Shown: piece by piece, positions 34,001-43,395 of the stretch
Numbering within the stretch: position 1 is the stretch's first letter
Layout of the letters: each line of letters opens with the position of its first letter
DNA from: Nitrosomonas sp.
Lineage (GTDB): Bacteria > Pseudomonadota > Gammaproteobacteria > Burkholderiales > Nitrosomonadaceae
Assembly (NCBI GenBank): GCA_016703745.1
Contig: JADJBK010000006.1
Coordinates: 1,178,001-1,242,000, forward strand
Reading direction: 5' to 3'
Length of the DNA stretch: 64,000 bases
The notes under the pieces: generated by a model
Database searches by the model: none
What the model was told of the DNA's origin: nothing
Seen by the model: only the letters and a program-made list of their open reading frames with translations
Program-made: the position numbers and the translations under genes

Positions 34001-35304
34001 AACATAACTGGATGTTCACGAATAACGTCTTCCAGGATATCCCACACTACTGCCGTTTCATTCTCAACTTCCCGTTTGGCCGCCTTAATTGTGCCAGCAA
34101 TCCCCATCGTTTCCAGTTTATTAAAAACGAAAGGCTTGAATAACTCCAGCGCCATTTTTTTGGGCAGACCACACTGATGTAGTTTTAATTGCGGACCAAC
34201 AACAATCACTGAACGACCCGAATAATCCACACGTTTACCCAACAGATTTTGTCGGAAGCGTCCACCTTTGCCCTTTATCATATCTGCGAGAGACTTCAAC
34301 GGACGTTTATTAGCGCCTGTCATCGCCTTACCGCGACGACCATTATCAAGTAGCGAGTCTACTGATTCTTGCAGCATCCTCTTTTCATTTCGCACAATAA
34401 TTTCAGGGGCACGCAACTCCAGTAGCCTTTTTAGCCGATTGTTTCGATTAATTACACGACGATACAAATCATTAAGATCCGAGGTTGCAAAGCGGCCACC
34501 ATCCAGTGGTACCAATGGCCTGAGTTCTGGTGGCAATACGGGAAGAACCTTCAGAACCATCCACTCCGGCTTGATACCCGATTTGTGGAATGCCTCCATA
34601 ACCTTGAGGCGTTTCCCCATTTTTTTTAGTTTTGTTTCAGAACCAGTAGACTGAATGTCTCGACGCAAGGTAGTGATCTCATTCTCGATATCCAGATTAC
34701 TTAATAGCGCCTGCACACCTTCAGCACCCATAGCAGCGCTGAAATCATCACCAAACTCCTCCGTTTTATTCAGATAGTCCTCGTCTGTCAGGAGCTGACC
34801 ACGGGTTAACGGCGTCATGCCGGGATCGGTCACAACATAGGCTTCAAAATAAAGCACTCGCTCAATATCTCTCAGAGTCATATCGAGAATCAGACCCAGA
34901 CGAGATGGCAGTGACTTAAGAAACCATATATGAGCAACTGGCGAAGCAAGTTCAATATGGCCCATTCGTTCGCGTCGCACCTTGGATAAGGTGACTTCAA
35001 CGCCACACTTCTCACAAATTACACCACGATGTTTTAGTCGTTTATATTTACCGCACAAACATTCATAGTCTTTAACCGGTCCAAAAATTTTGGCACAAAA
35101 TAATCCGTCTCTTTCTGGTTTAAAAGTTCGATAATTAATCGTTTCCGGTTTTTTGACCTCACCGTACGACCACGAACGGATTTTCTCCGGCGAGGTCAGA
35201 GAAACTTTTATCGAATCAAACTCTTCTTTTTGTGTTACCTGTTTAAATAGATCAAGTAGTGCTTTCACGTATCGCTCCTGTGAATCGATTGGCAAATAGG
35301 GCAA
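31054..35304 (-). CDS. rpoC: RNA polymerase beta' subunit
   Basis: A 1416-residue subunit. The N-terminal zinc site is [20 protein letters not shown] (about residues 69-88), the clamp and rudder follow, and the catalytic [14 protein letters not shown] loop carries three Asp for Mg2+. A second zinc site is formed by CGTD and [15 protein letters not shown], and the C-terminus is of the usual type ([20 protein letters not shown]). Length is close to E. coli (1407). It begins 44 bases after rpoB. No strong intrinsic terminator is seen after the stop. Confidence 0.98.
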   Translation of the reverse strand: [1416 protein letters not shown]

Positions 35305-35348
35305 TGAGTATTAAATAAACTGCATGGCAGCCAGTTAGTCCGAACAGC

Positions 35349-38300
35349 TTAATTTTGCACCAAATCAATATCCAATCCGAGAGACCTGATTTCTTTGACC
35401 AACACATTAAAGGATTCCGGCATTCCCGCATCAATCTTATGATCACCTTTCACAATGCTCTCGTAAACCTTGGTGCGCCCATTAACATCATCTGATTTCA
35501 CGGTCAACATTTCCTGTAGTGTGTAAGCTGCACCATAGGCTTCCAGCGCCCATACCTCCATTTCACCGAATCTCTGCCCACCGAATTGGGCTTTACCTCC
35601 TAGCGGCTGTTGGGTAACCAAGCTGTAAGGACCAGTTGATCGGGCATGCATCTTGTCATCAATCAAATGATGTAATTTTAGAACATGCATGTAACCAACA
35701 GTTACGGGACGATCGAACGGTTCGCCCGTTCTGCCGTCATATAGCGTCGTCTGTCCTGACTCCGGCAATCCGGCCAGTATTAACATCTGTTTAATTTCCG
35801 ATTCATGTGCACCATCAAACACCGGAGTGGCAAACGGCACACCTTCAGATAGATTTTCGGCAAGCTCCATAATTTCCTTGTCACCAAGAATAGAAAGGTT
35901 TTCTTGTTTACCACTACCGTTGTAGATTTTTTCAAGTAAATCCCTAATTTCCGCTACGGAGCGTTGTCTCTGAAGTAATTCATTAATTTTCTTACCCAAC
36001 TGTTTTGCTGCCCATCCCAGATGAACCTCAAGTACCTGTCCAATATTCATCCTCGAGGGAACACCAAGTGGGTTCAGGACGATATCTACTGGTGTACCGT
36101 CAGCCATGTATGGCATATCCTCAACAGGTGCGATTTTTGAAATCACGCCCTTGTTTCCATGCCGACCGGCCATTTTGTCTCCAGCTTGTAATCTTCTTTT
36201 GATGGCAACATAAACCTTGACCATTTTTTGCACACCCGGGGGAAGTTCATCACCCTGAGTAAATTTCTTCTGCTTTTCGTCATAGGTCAGATCAAACAAT
36301 TTTCGCTGTTGTGCCAAACCATCCTTGATTTGTTCCATTTGAAGACTGGCATCTTCATCCACCAAACGGATATCAAACCAATGGTGGCGATCCACACTAT
36401 CGAGATAATCTTTCGAGATTACAGTTCCTTTGGCTAATTTTTTGGGGCCACCACTAGCAACTTTTCCACCCAACAGTCGCTCAACACGTTCAAAGGCATC
36501 TGCTTCGACAATCCTCATCTGATCACCCAGATCCTTCTTGAATCGCTTTAATTCATCTTCAATTATCTGAGTTGATCGTTTATCCCTTTCAACTCCTTCA
36601 CGCGTAAAAACCTGTACGTCAATAACAGTTCCAGACATACCCGCCGGCACATGCAACGAAGTATCTTTAACATCCGATGCTTTTTCTCCAAAGATTGCTC
36701 GGAGCAGTTTTTCCTCTGGAGTTAATTGTGTTTCGCTTTTGGGCGTTACTTTTCCCACTAGTACGTCCCCTGCGGCAACTTCTGCGCCAATGTAAACAAT
36801 GCCCGACTCATCGAGTCGTGAACGCTGACGTTCCGATAAATTTGGAATATCAGCCGTAATCTCTTCCGTACCTAACTTGGTATCACGACTTACCGCTGTT
36901 AACTCTTCAATATGAATTGATGTAAAACGATCCTCAGAAACCACCCGCTCTGATATCAGAATAGAGTCTTCGTAGTTATAGCCATTCCAGGGCATAAAAG
37001 CGATCAGCATATTTTGCCCCAACGCCAACTCACCCAAATCGGTAGAAGCTCCGTCAGCAATGACATCATCGCGTTCCAACCTATCTCCCACTTTAACCAG
37101 CGGCCGCTGGTTAATATTGGTATTCTGATTGGAGCGCGTGTACTTGATCAGGTTATAAATATCCACGCCAACTTCGCCCATACGCGCTTCTGCATCGTGC
37201 ACACGGATTACGATGCGGCTCGCATCGACATAATCAACCACTCCGCCTCTTCTGGCTTTCACTGCTGTTCCAGAGTGCACGGCAACCACACGCTCAATCC
37301 CCGTGCCAACTAGCGACTTCTCTGCACGCAAACAAGGTACGGCCTGACGTTGCATATTGGATCCCATCAACGCACGGTTGGCATCATCATGCTCCAGAAA
37401 AGGAATCAGGGAAGCTGCGACAGAAACAATCTGTGCTGGCGCAATATCAACATATTCAATTTGCTCCCTTGGTGAGAGCGTAAATTCATTCTTATGACGA
37501 CATGATACAACTTCGTCTTTGAATGACCCATCCTGATCCAGATTTGCGTTCGCCTGTGCAATGACATAATTACTTTCTTCAATAGCTGAAAGATAAACCA
37601 CGTCATTTGCAACCTTGCCTGCCTTGACCAACCGGTAAGGTGTTTCGATAAATCCATACTCATTGGTGCGAGCGTATAAAGCCAACGAGTTAATCAGGCC
37701 AATATTCGGTCCTTCCGGGGTTTCAATTGGGCAAACTCGACCATAGTGCGTTGGATGCACATCCCTCACCTCAAACCCAGCTCTTTCTCTGGTCAATCCA
37801 CCTGGTCCAAGGGCTGATATACGTCTTTTATGTGTAATTTCAGACAGCGGATTTGTCTGATCCATAAATTGCGATAATTGACTCGACCCAAAAAATTCTC
37901 TTATTGCCGATGAAACCGGTTTCGCATTAATAAAATCGTGTGGCATAAGATTTTCCGACTCCGCCTGACTCAGACGCTCTCTCACGGCCTTTTCCACACG
38001 CGCCAATCCGGTCCTGAATTGATTTTCAACCAACTCACCAACTGAACGAACGCGGCGATTACCTAAATGATCGATATCATCAATTTCACCCACACCATTA
38101 CGTAAAGCCACCAATATCCGGACGACTTCCAAAATATCTTCATTCGCCAGGGTGACGGAGCCTGTTAATTCTTCCCGACCAACTCGCCGATTAAATTTCA
38201 TGCGTCCTACAACTGACAAGTCATACCGATCCGGCGAATAAAATAACCCGTTAAACAGGGCTGCAACTGCCTCTTCTGTTGGTGGCTCTCCTGGCCGCAT

Positions 38301-39422
38301 CATCCGATAGATCGCAACCTGCGCTGATATCGCATCAATAGACTCATCGATTCGCAACGTTTGAGAAATATATGGACCTTGATTGAGATCGTTAACGAAT
38401 AATGTATCAATTTCTTTCACGGAAGCCTGAAGAATATTCGCCAATAATATTTCATTAATTTCGCTATTGGCCAGTGCGACAACTTCACCGGTTTCCTTGT
38501 CCACAATATCTTTCGCCAGTATTTTTCCCAGCAAGAATTCTTCAGGAATACTAACGCTACTCATGCCAGATTGTTGCAACTCACGGACATGTTTGGCCGT
38601 TATTCTCTTGTCCTTCTGGACGATAACTTTGCCATCTGGTGCAACAATATCAAAACTTGCCAATTCGCCTCGGAGACGCTCAGGCAGCAAATCAAAAAAT
38701 ATTCCTTTTTTCGAAAAAGTAAAATGATCAAACTCAAAAAATTCAGCCAGAATTTGAGCTGACGAATACCCCATCGCTTTAAGTAAAGTAGTTACCGGCA
38801 TTTTCCGGCGTCGATCGATTCGAAAATAAACATAGTCTTTCGGATCAAACTCAAAATCTAACCAAGAACCACGATACGGAATAATACGAGCAGAAAATAG
38901 CAATTTACCAGATGAGTGCGTTTTTCCTCTATCGTGCTCAAAGAAAACACCAGGTGACCGGTGAAGCTGCGACACAATAACCCGCTCAGTGCCATTGATA
39001 ACGAAAGAACCAGTTTCAGTCATCAGGGGAATTTCCCCCATATAAACTTCTTGCTCCTTTACTTCCTTCACTGTTGGTTTAGAAGCTTCTTTATCGAAAA
39101 TGGTCAATCTAACTCTTGCACGCAAAGCAGACGCGTAGGTCAGCCCTCTTTGCTGACATTCTTTAACATCAAACCCCGGCGTACCAAGCGAATAATGAAT
39201 AAAATCCAAACGCGCATTGTTGGAGTGGCTCTCTATTGGAAAAACCGCATGAAATGCAGCCTGAAGACCTTGTAGCTTTCGCTCGATGGGGGAAATTTTT
39301 TCTTGCAAGAATTCAGAATAGGACTCTATCTGCGTAGCAAGAAGAAACGGGAATGATAATATACTGGGACGTTTAGCAAAGCTTTTACGAATACGTTTTT
39401 TCTCAGCAAACGAATAACTCAT
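35349..39422 (-). CDS. rpoB: RNA polymerase beta subunit
   Basis: A 1357-residue subunit starting MSYSFAEKKRIRKSFAKRPS. The ATG at 39422 is preceded by GGAGAG at 7 bases; a longer frame to 39458 is not needed. The rifampicin region is normal: FFGSSQLSQFMDQTNPLSEI, THKRRISALGPGGLTRERAG. The C-terminal part has KPTVTVGYMHVLKLHHLIDDK-type residues and GGKAQFGGQRFGEMEVWALE. The 5' leader between rplL and rpoB is about 375 bases long, with a large hairpin near rplL. Confidence 0.98.
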   Translation of the reverse strand: MSYSFAEKKRIRKSFAKRPSILSFPFLLATQIESYSEFLQEKISPIERKLQGLQAAFHAVFPIESHSNNARLDFIHYSLGTPGFDVKECQQRGLTYASALRARVRLTIFDKEASKPTVKEVKEQEVYMGEIPLMTETGSFVINGTERVIVSQLHRSPGVFFEHDRGKTHSSGKLLFSARIIPYRGSWLDFEFDPKDYVYFRIDRRRKMPVTTLLKAMGYSSAQILAEFFEFDHFTFSKKGIFFDLLPERLRGELASFDIVAPDGKVIVQKDKRITAKHVRELQQSGMSSVSIPEEFLLGKILAKDIVDKETGEVVALANSEINEILLANILQASVKEIDTLFVNDLNQGPYISQTLRIDESIDAISAQVAIYRMMRPGEPPTEEAVAALFNGLFYSPDRYDLSVVGRMKFNRRVGREELTGSVTLANEDILEVVRILVALRNGVGEIDDIDHLGNRRVRSVGELVENQFRTGLARVEKAVRERLSQAESENLMPHDFINAKPVSSAIREFFGSSQLSQFMDQTNPLSEITHKRRISALGPGGLTRERAGFEVRDVHPTHYGRVCPIETPEGPNIGLINSLALYARTNEYGFIETPYRLVKAGKVANDVVYLSAIEESNYVIAQANANLDQDGSFKDEVVSCRHKNEFTLSPREQIEYVDIAPAQIVSVAASLIPFLEHDDANRALMGSNMQRQAVPCLRAEKSLVGTGIERVVAVHSGTAVKARRGGVVDYVDASRIVIRVHDAEARMGEVGVDIYNLIKYTRSNQNTNINQRPLVKVGDRLERDDVIADGASTDLGELALGQNMLIAFMPWNGYNYEDSILISERVVSEDRFTSIHIEELTAVSRDTKLGTEEITADIPNLSERQRSRLDESGIVYIGAEVAAGDVLVGKVTPKSETQLTPEEKLLRAIFGEKASDVKDTSLHVPAGMSGTVIDVQVFTREGVERDKRSTQIIEDELKRFKKDLGDQMRIVEADAFERVERLLGGKVASGGPKKLAKGTVISKDYLDSVDRHHWFDIRLVDEDASLQMEQIKDGLAQQRKLFDLTYDEKQKKFTQGDELPPGVQKMVKVYVAIKRRLQAGDKMAGRHGNKGVISKIAPVEDMPYMADGTPVDIVLNPLGVPSRMNIGQVLEVHLGWAAKQLGKKINELLQRQRSVAEIRDLLEKIYNGSGKQENLSILGDKEIMELAENLSEGVPFATPVFDGAHESEIKQMLILAGLPESGQTTLYDGRTGEPFDRPVTVGYMHVLKLHHLIDDKMHARSTGPYSLVTQQPLGGKAQFGGQRFGEMEVWALEAYGAAYTLQEMLTVKSDDVNGRTKVYESIVKGDHKIDAGMPESFNVLVKEIRSLGLDIDLVQN

Positions 39423-39741
39423 TGAATTCTCTCCACGCATTATGCTGCTAATAGGCAACTTCAGAAATATAGTTTGAGGCTTGCTATGTTAATCAGGAAT
39501 CAACTGATTGCACGTTCAATAGCAAAAACGTTAAAGTATTAGTAAGAGGAATCATCGCTTACCACAAAATGTTAGATGATTTAACAGCGACATTAGCTTG
39601 ATGAGCCACAAATTTACAAATCAAGAGAATAAGAAACTATTGATACCAAAAGACGCAGTAAATTTCAGCTTCATGGTAACGATATTGCCTAATGTATATC
39701 CGGAATATATTAGTTAATGTGCTTCGACCACAAAGTAAACA
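39423..39741. other. Long rpoB leader, no gene seen
   Basis: The AT-rich gap between the rplL-proximal hairpin and rpoB contains no coding frame and no clear promoter. As in E. coli it is probably an untranslated spacer that lowers rpoBC expression relative to the ribosomal proteins. Confidence 0.4.
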
Positions 39742-39777
39742 GGGCTGGTGACACGCTATAAGCGTGTGCGCCAGCCC
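39742..39777 (-). terminator. rplL-rpoB attenuator or processing hairpin
   Basis: GGGCTGGTG/CGCCAGCCC and ACACGC/GCGTGT stack into a 15-bp stem with one bulged G and a 5-nt loop, 22 bases after the rplL stop. No run of T follows (TGTTTACTTTG), so partial termination or RNase III cleavage, as known for the E. coli rplL-rpoB gap, is more likely than full termination. Confidence 0.7.
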
Positions 39778-39798
39778 GATCAAGGCCATGATTGCTAG

Positions 39799-40176
39799 TT
39801 ATTTGATCTCGCAACCAGCACCTGCCTCGATAAGTTGTTTCTTGAGCGCTTCTGCATCTTCTTTGGAAATGCCTTCTTTTACAGGTTTAGGAGCGCCATC
39901 CACCAGATCTTTAGCTTCTTTCAAACCCAATCCAGTTGCTGCTCTAACAACCTTAATGACATTAACCTTACTTTCACCAGCGCTAGTAAGAATGACTGAA
40001 AATTCCGTCTGCTCTTCAGCGACTTCTCCACCAGCTGCTGGAGCTGCCGCAACTGCAACGGTTGCAGCTGCTGCCGAAACCCCAAACTTTTCTTCCATTT
40101 CCTTGATTAACTCAGATAACTCCAATACCGTCATATTAGCAATTGATTCTAGAATTTCTTGTTTGGCTATAGCCAT
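39799..40176 (-). CDS. rplL: 50S ribosomal protein L7/L12
   Basis: A 125-residue acidic stalk protein. It has the N-terminal dimerisation helix (MAIAKQEILESIANMTVLEL), an Ala/Pro-rich hinge (AAAATVAVAAAPAAGGE) and the C-terminal factor-binding domain with KINVIK-type VNVIKVVRAATGLGLKEAKD and VDGAPKPVKEGISKEDAEAL. It recruits EF-Tu and EF-G to the ribosome. It follows rplJ after 76 bases and precedes a hairpin that separates it from rpoB. Confidence 0.98.
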   Translation of the reverse strand: MAIAKQEILESIANMTVLELSELIKEMEEKFGVSAAAATVAVAAAPAAGGEVAEEQTEFSVILTSAGESKVNVIKVVRAATGLGLKEAKDLVDGAPKPVKEGISKEDAEALKKQLIEAGAGCEIK

Positions 40177-40252
40177 GAGTTTCTCCTGATTAAAATTGAT
40201 TACAGTTAAAATAGGTAATAGTTACTATGCGAAAGCAGGCATTCAAAATCTC

Positions 40253-40768
40253 TTATTTCTGATCTCGAACTGCCGCAAGTCCACGAACGAATCTGGTGGG
40301 GATTTCATTGAGAGTTCTAACAAACTGTGCTACAGGCGCCTGCATGGTGCCAAGCAGCTTGGCCAGTAACACATCTCTGCTTGGCAAGGTCGCCAGAATA
40401 GCCACATCCTTAGTAGACATAACCATACCAGCCATCGCACCCGCTTTGATAACAAAACCCTCATTGGTTTTAGAAAATTCGTGCAGTACTTTGGCGGCTA
40501 CAACCGGATCACTTCCAATACCATAAACTAATGGCCCAACCATATGATCAGCCAACCCCGAGAAAGGTGTGTTAGCCACCGCGCGCCTGACCAGGGTATT
40601 TTTAACGACACGAAAATAAATACCAGCTTCCCGTGTTTTAGCGCGTAGAAGTGTAAATTTACTGACACCTAAACCACGATATTCAGCTATAAAAACAGCC
40701 TGTGCCTTAGTTATTTCCTCACTTACTTCTGCTACGATCGCTTTTTTATCATCCAGATTAAGACTCAA
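40253..40768 (-). CDS. rplJ: 50S ribosomal protein L10, TTG start
   Basis: A 171-residue protein reading (M)SLNLDDKKAIVAEVSEEITK, then AQAVFIAEYRGL and VRRAVANTPFSGLADHMVGP. TTG at 40768 is chosen because GGAG lies 8 bases before it and because family members start at this point; the frame is open to another TTG at 40795 without a ribosome site. L10 anchors the L7/L12 dimers. The 315-base region before it should hold the L10-L12 autoregulatory leader. Confidence 0.95.
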   Translation of the reverse strand: MSLNLDDKKAIVAEVSEEITKAQAVFIAEYRGLGVSKFTLLRAKTREAGIYFRVVKNTLVRRAVANTPFSGLADHMVGPLVYGIGSDPVVAAKVLHEFSKTNEGFVIKAGAMAGMVMSTKDVAILATLPSRDVLLAKLLGTMQAPVAQFVRTLNEIPTRFVRGLAAVRDQK

Positions 40769-41083
40769 AATAAATTCTCCATAGAATACAGCCAAAAGCG
40801 CATCGCCAATTTATTTAACGATTGACCTTTAGCACTGCTAAAACAGCGCACTTTCATCAGGAGGAAGGTTTTCTACATCCTGTTTGGGCACACCATCTAC
40901 GTTGGGTAATACCAAGAACTTAAGCCCTAATAAAGAACTTAAATACCAGGAAAAATATAATTAAGTTTTAGCCCACGTGTCGCATCGAAATCATACTATC
41001 GATACTTGCGTAAGCCAAACCCCAACGGTCTTTGACAACCTGTTGACAGCCTCCTGTCAACAGCCCAAAGTTCGATAAATTAA
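40769..41083 (-). promoter_or_regulatory. rplJ leader region (L10 autoregulation expected)
   Basis: A 315-base non-coding stretch lies between rplA and rplJ. It holds a perfect 9-bp hairpin next to rplA and several shorter inverted repeats (for example GCACTGCTAAAACAGCGC near 40833). Such leaders bind L10-(L12)4 in other bacteria. I can see the structure potential but not prove the L10 site. Confidence 0.45.
41041..41062 (-). terminator. Hairpin after rplA
   Basis: TGTTGACAG and CTGTCAACA form a perfect 9-bp stem with the loop GAGG (minus strand), 21 bases after the rplA stop. There is no T-run, so it is probably a processing or 3'-end-stabilising hairpin, placed like the one after rplL. Confidence 0.5.
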
Positions 41084-41776
41084 CTAGAGCAAACCAGCAT
41101 GATCAACCTTAATCCCAGCGCCCATCGTACTGGAAATTGCTATTTTTCGCAGATAAACTCCTTTGGAAGTTGCAGGTTTTGATTTATTGAGAGCATTGAT
41201 CAGTGCCATAATATTTTTCAACAACGCGTCCACCTCGAATGAAGCCCGACCTATTGTGCAGTGAACTATACCGGCTTTATCCGCCCTGAACTGTACCTGC
41301 CCTGCTTTCGCGTTTCTAACTGCATTAGCCACATCCGGCGTAACTGTACCTACTTTTGGATTTGGCATCAAACCACGCGGACCGAGTATCTGACCTAGCT
41401 GCCCCACAATTCTCATTGCATCGGGACTGGCTATCGCCAGATCAAAATTGATTTCACCCGCTTTTATTTTGTCCGCCAAATCTTCAAAACCAACAATATC
41501 AGCACCAGCCTGCTCTGCTTCCTTAGCTTTTTCTCCCTGAGCAAATACCGCAACACGTACTGTTTTCCCTGTTCCAGATGGCATTACTACCGAGCCACGC
41601 ACTACCTGATCCGACTTTCTCACATCGATACCGAGCGATATAGCAACATCAACTGACTCATTAAATTTCGCTGTCGCCGTCTCTTTGACAACGGCTAAAG
41701 CTTCTTCTGGGGAATAAAGCTTGGACTTGTCAATTTTATAAAGAGCAGCCTGGTATCTTTTAGAAGATTTTTTCAT
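41084..41776 (-). CDS. rplA: 50S ribosomal protein L1
   Basis: A 230-residue protein starting MKKSSKRYQAALYKIDKSKL. It contains FNESVDVAISLGIDVRKSDQ, VVMPSGTGKTVRVAVF, the signature IVGQLGQILGPRGLMPNPK, GTVTPDVANAVRNAK and the end KIAISSTMGAGIKVD. The ATG at 41776 follows the rplK stop by one base; the longer frame to 41815 lies within rplK. L1 forms the mobile stalk near the E site and represses the rplKA message in many bacteria. Confidence 0.98.
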   Translation of the reverse strand: MKKSSKRYQAALYKIDKSKLYSPEEALAVVKETATAKFNESVDVAISLGIDVRKSDQVVRGSVVMPSGTGKTVRVAVFAQGEKAKEAEQAGADIVGFEDLADKIKAGEINFDLAIASPDAMRIVGQLGQILGPRGLMPNPKVGTVTPDVANAVRNAKAGQVQFRADKAGIVHCTIGRASFEVDALLKNIMALINALNKSKPATSKGVYLRKIAISSTMGAGIKVDHAGLL

Positions 41777-41777
41777 C

Positions 41778-42209
41778 TTATTGCCCCTCCACCTCAATAC
41801 CCATGCTTCTGGCACTACCAGCTATGGTTCTCACCGCAGCATCAATATCGGCGGCTGTTAGATCAGGAGTTTTTATTTTAGCAATCTCTTCTGCTTGCTC
41901 ACGTGTCAGCCTGCCGACCTTATCTGTGTGAGGCCGCGGACTTCCCTTGCTTACACCCGCTAATTTTTTAATTAGCACGGCAGCAGGCGTAGTTTTCATA
42001 ACAAAAGTAAAACTTTTGTCCGCATAGGCAGTAATCACCACTGGAACGGGCAAACCAAGCTCCATCTTCTGAGTGGCAGCGTTAAATGCCTTACAAAATT
42101 CCATAATATTCAATTGCCGCTGCCCTAACGCCGGTCCAATTGGTGGACTAGGGTTTGCTTTTCCTGCTGGTATCTGCAACTTGATGTAGCCTATAATTTT
42201 CTTAGCCAA
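41778..42209 (-). CDS. rplK: 50S ribosomal protein L11
   Basis: A 143-residue protein starting MAKKIIGYIKLQIPAGKANP, with SPPIGPALGQRQLNIMEFCK and the C-terminal rRNA-binding block GKVGRLTREQAEEIAKIKTPDL-type sequence and TIAGSARSMGIEVEG. The leader 42213-42254 contains a GAGTG/CACTC pair around an internal loop just before the start, a possible L1 target site for autoregulation (inference). Confidence 0.98.
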   Translation of the reverse strand: MAKKIIGYIKLQIPAGKANPSPPIGPALGQRQLNIMEFCKAFNAATQKMELGLPVPVVITAYADKSFTFVMKTTPAAVLIKKLAGVSKGSPRPHTDKVGRLTREQAEEIAKIKTPDLTAADIDAAVRTIAGSARSMGIEVEGQ

Positions 42210-42375
42210 ACTATTCTCCCGAGTGGGTTAGACGAGCAACAAACACTCTCCCCTTAAAATATGAATCCGTCCAATCTTTTCCGATATCATTAACGTGACA
42301 ATCCAAAGCTACTGTCATACATTGATAAACTGCCAATACACCTGATCAACCTTGAACGGGACTAAAACCAAACCA

Positions 42376-42909
42376 TTACACTTTTTCAACCTGACCAAAA
42401 TCTAATTCAATTGGCGTCGGCCTTCCAAAAATTGAAACTGATACATGTAATTTATTTTTATCGTAATTAACCTCTTCAACACTACCTTGAAAATCAGTAA
42501 AAGGCCCATCTTTAACCCGAACAAGCTCCCCTGCCTGAAATAGAATTTTAGGCTTGGGTTTTTCTACGCCTTCCTTAACTTGATTTAAAATAGCATCAAT
42601 TTCCCGCTTACTAATCGGAACCGGCTGTGTCGTTGCCCCTCCCACAAAACCAGTTATTTTTGGCGTTCCCTTAACCAAATGCCAGGTTTCATCGGTCAAT
42701 TCCATCTCAATCAAAATATATCCCGGGAAAAATTTCCGCTCACTAATATTTTTTTGGCCACCCTTAATTTCTATAACCTCTTCTACCGGAACAAGTATGT
42801 CTCCAAACTGATTTTCTAATTTTTGCTGTTTAATGCGCTCCTCTAAGGCCCGCTTAACACTCTTCTCAAATCCAGAGTAGGCATGGATAGCGTACCATTT
42901 TTTATTCAT
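42376..42909 (-). CDS. nusG: Transcription antitermination protein NusG
   Basis: A 177-residue protein. The NGN domain reads KKWYAIHAYSGFEKSVKRAL, FFPGYILIEMELTDETWHLV and TPKITGFVGGATTQPVPIS; the C-terminal KOW domain reads FQAGELVRVKDGPFTDFQGS. It binds the RNA polymerase clamp and links it to Rho or the ribosome. It starts 18 bases after secE. Confidence 0.98.
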   Translation of the reverse strand: MNKKWYAIHAYSGFEKSVKRALEERIKQQKLENQFGDILVPVEEVIEIKGGQKNISERKFFPGYILIEMELTDETWHLVKGTPKITGFVGGATTQPVPISKREIDAILNQVKEGVEKPKPKILFQAGELVRVKDGPFTDFQGSVEEVNYDKNKLHVSVSIFGRPTPIELDFGQVEKV

Positions 42910-42927
42910 TTATCACCTGGCACACAG

Positions 42928-43272
42928 TCAATCCTCCTGATTCATTACCAACTTCACAATTGACATGAGCCCCGCATCTACCAACCATAAAAAAACTGCC
43001 ATTGCCATAACAAATGCAAATACTGTACCCGCTGTCTGCAACGTTTCTTTTCGATTTGGCCATACTACTTTTTTAGTCTCATCAATCGAGTCCCGAGCAA
43101 ATACTAAAAATTGCCTGCCTGGTGACGTAAATGATGCCAAGGCAACTCCCAGTATCAACCCGAGCAATACCGAAACGACCCGTATCACCATCGCACTTTC
43201 ACTCAAGAAGTAATAGCCGAGAATACCTGCCGCACCCAACATTAATGCTAAAACCAGTTTAACCTTATCCAC
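42928..43272 (-). CDS. secE: Preprotein translocase subunit SecE
   Basis: A 114-residue membrane protein with three hydrophobic helices, as in the long proteobacterial form, and the conserved cytoplasmic loop and last helix (FARDSIDETKKVVWPNRKETLQT, then FVMAMAVFLWLVDAGL). It is the essential clamp of SecY in SecYEG. It lies between tRNA-Trp and nusG. Confidence 0.96.
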   Translation of the reverse strand: MDKVKLVLALMLGAAGILGYYFLSESAMVIRVVSVLLGLILGVALASFTSPGRQFLVFARDSIDETKKVVWPNRKETLQTAGTVFAFVMAMAVFLWLVDAGLMSIVKLVMNQED

Positions 43273-43395
43273 TTATAACCTATTTAAATTAAGACAGAAT
43301 ATTTATACTTTCTAGTGCGCTATACCTGGTTAATAAATTGAAATATAAACAATGTCTTGCTGTGTGTTAGCATTGATTTCACCTGGAAATTCTGC

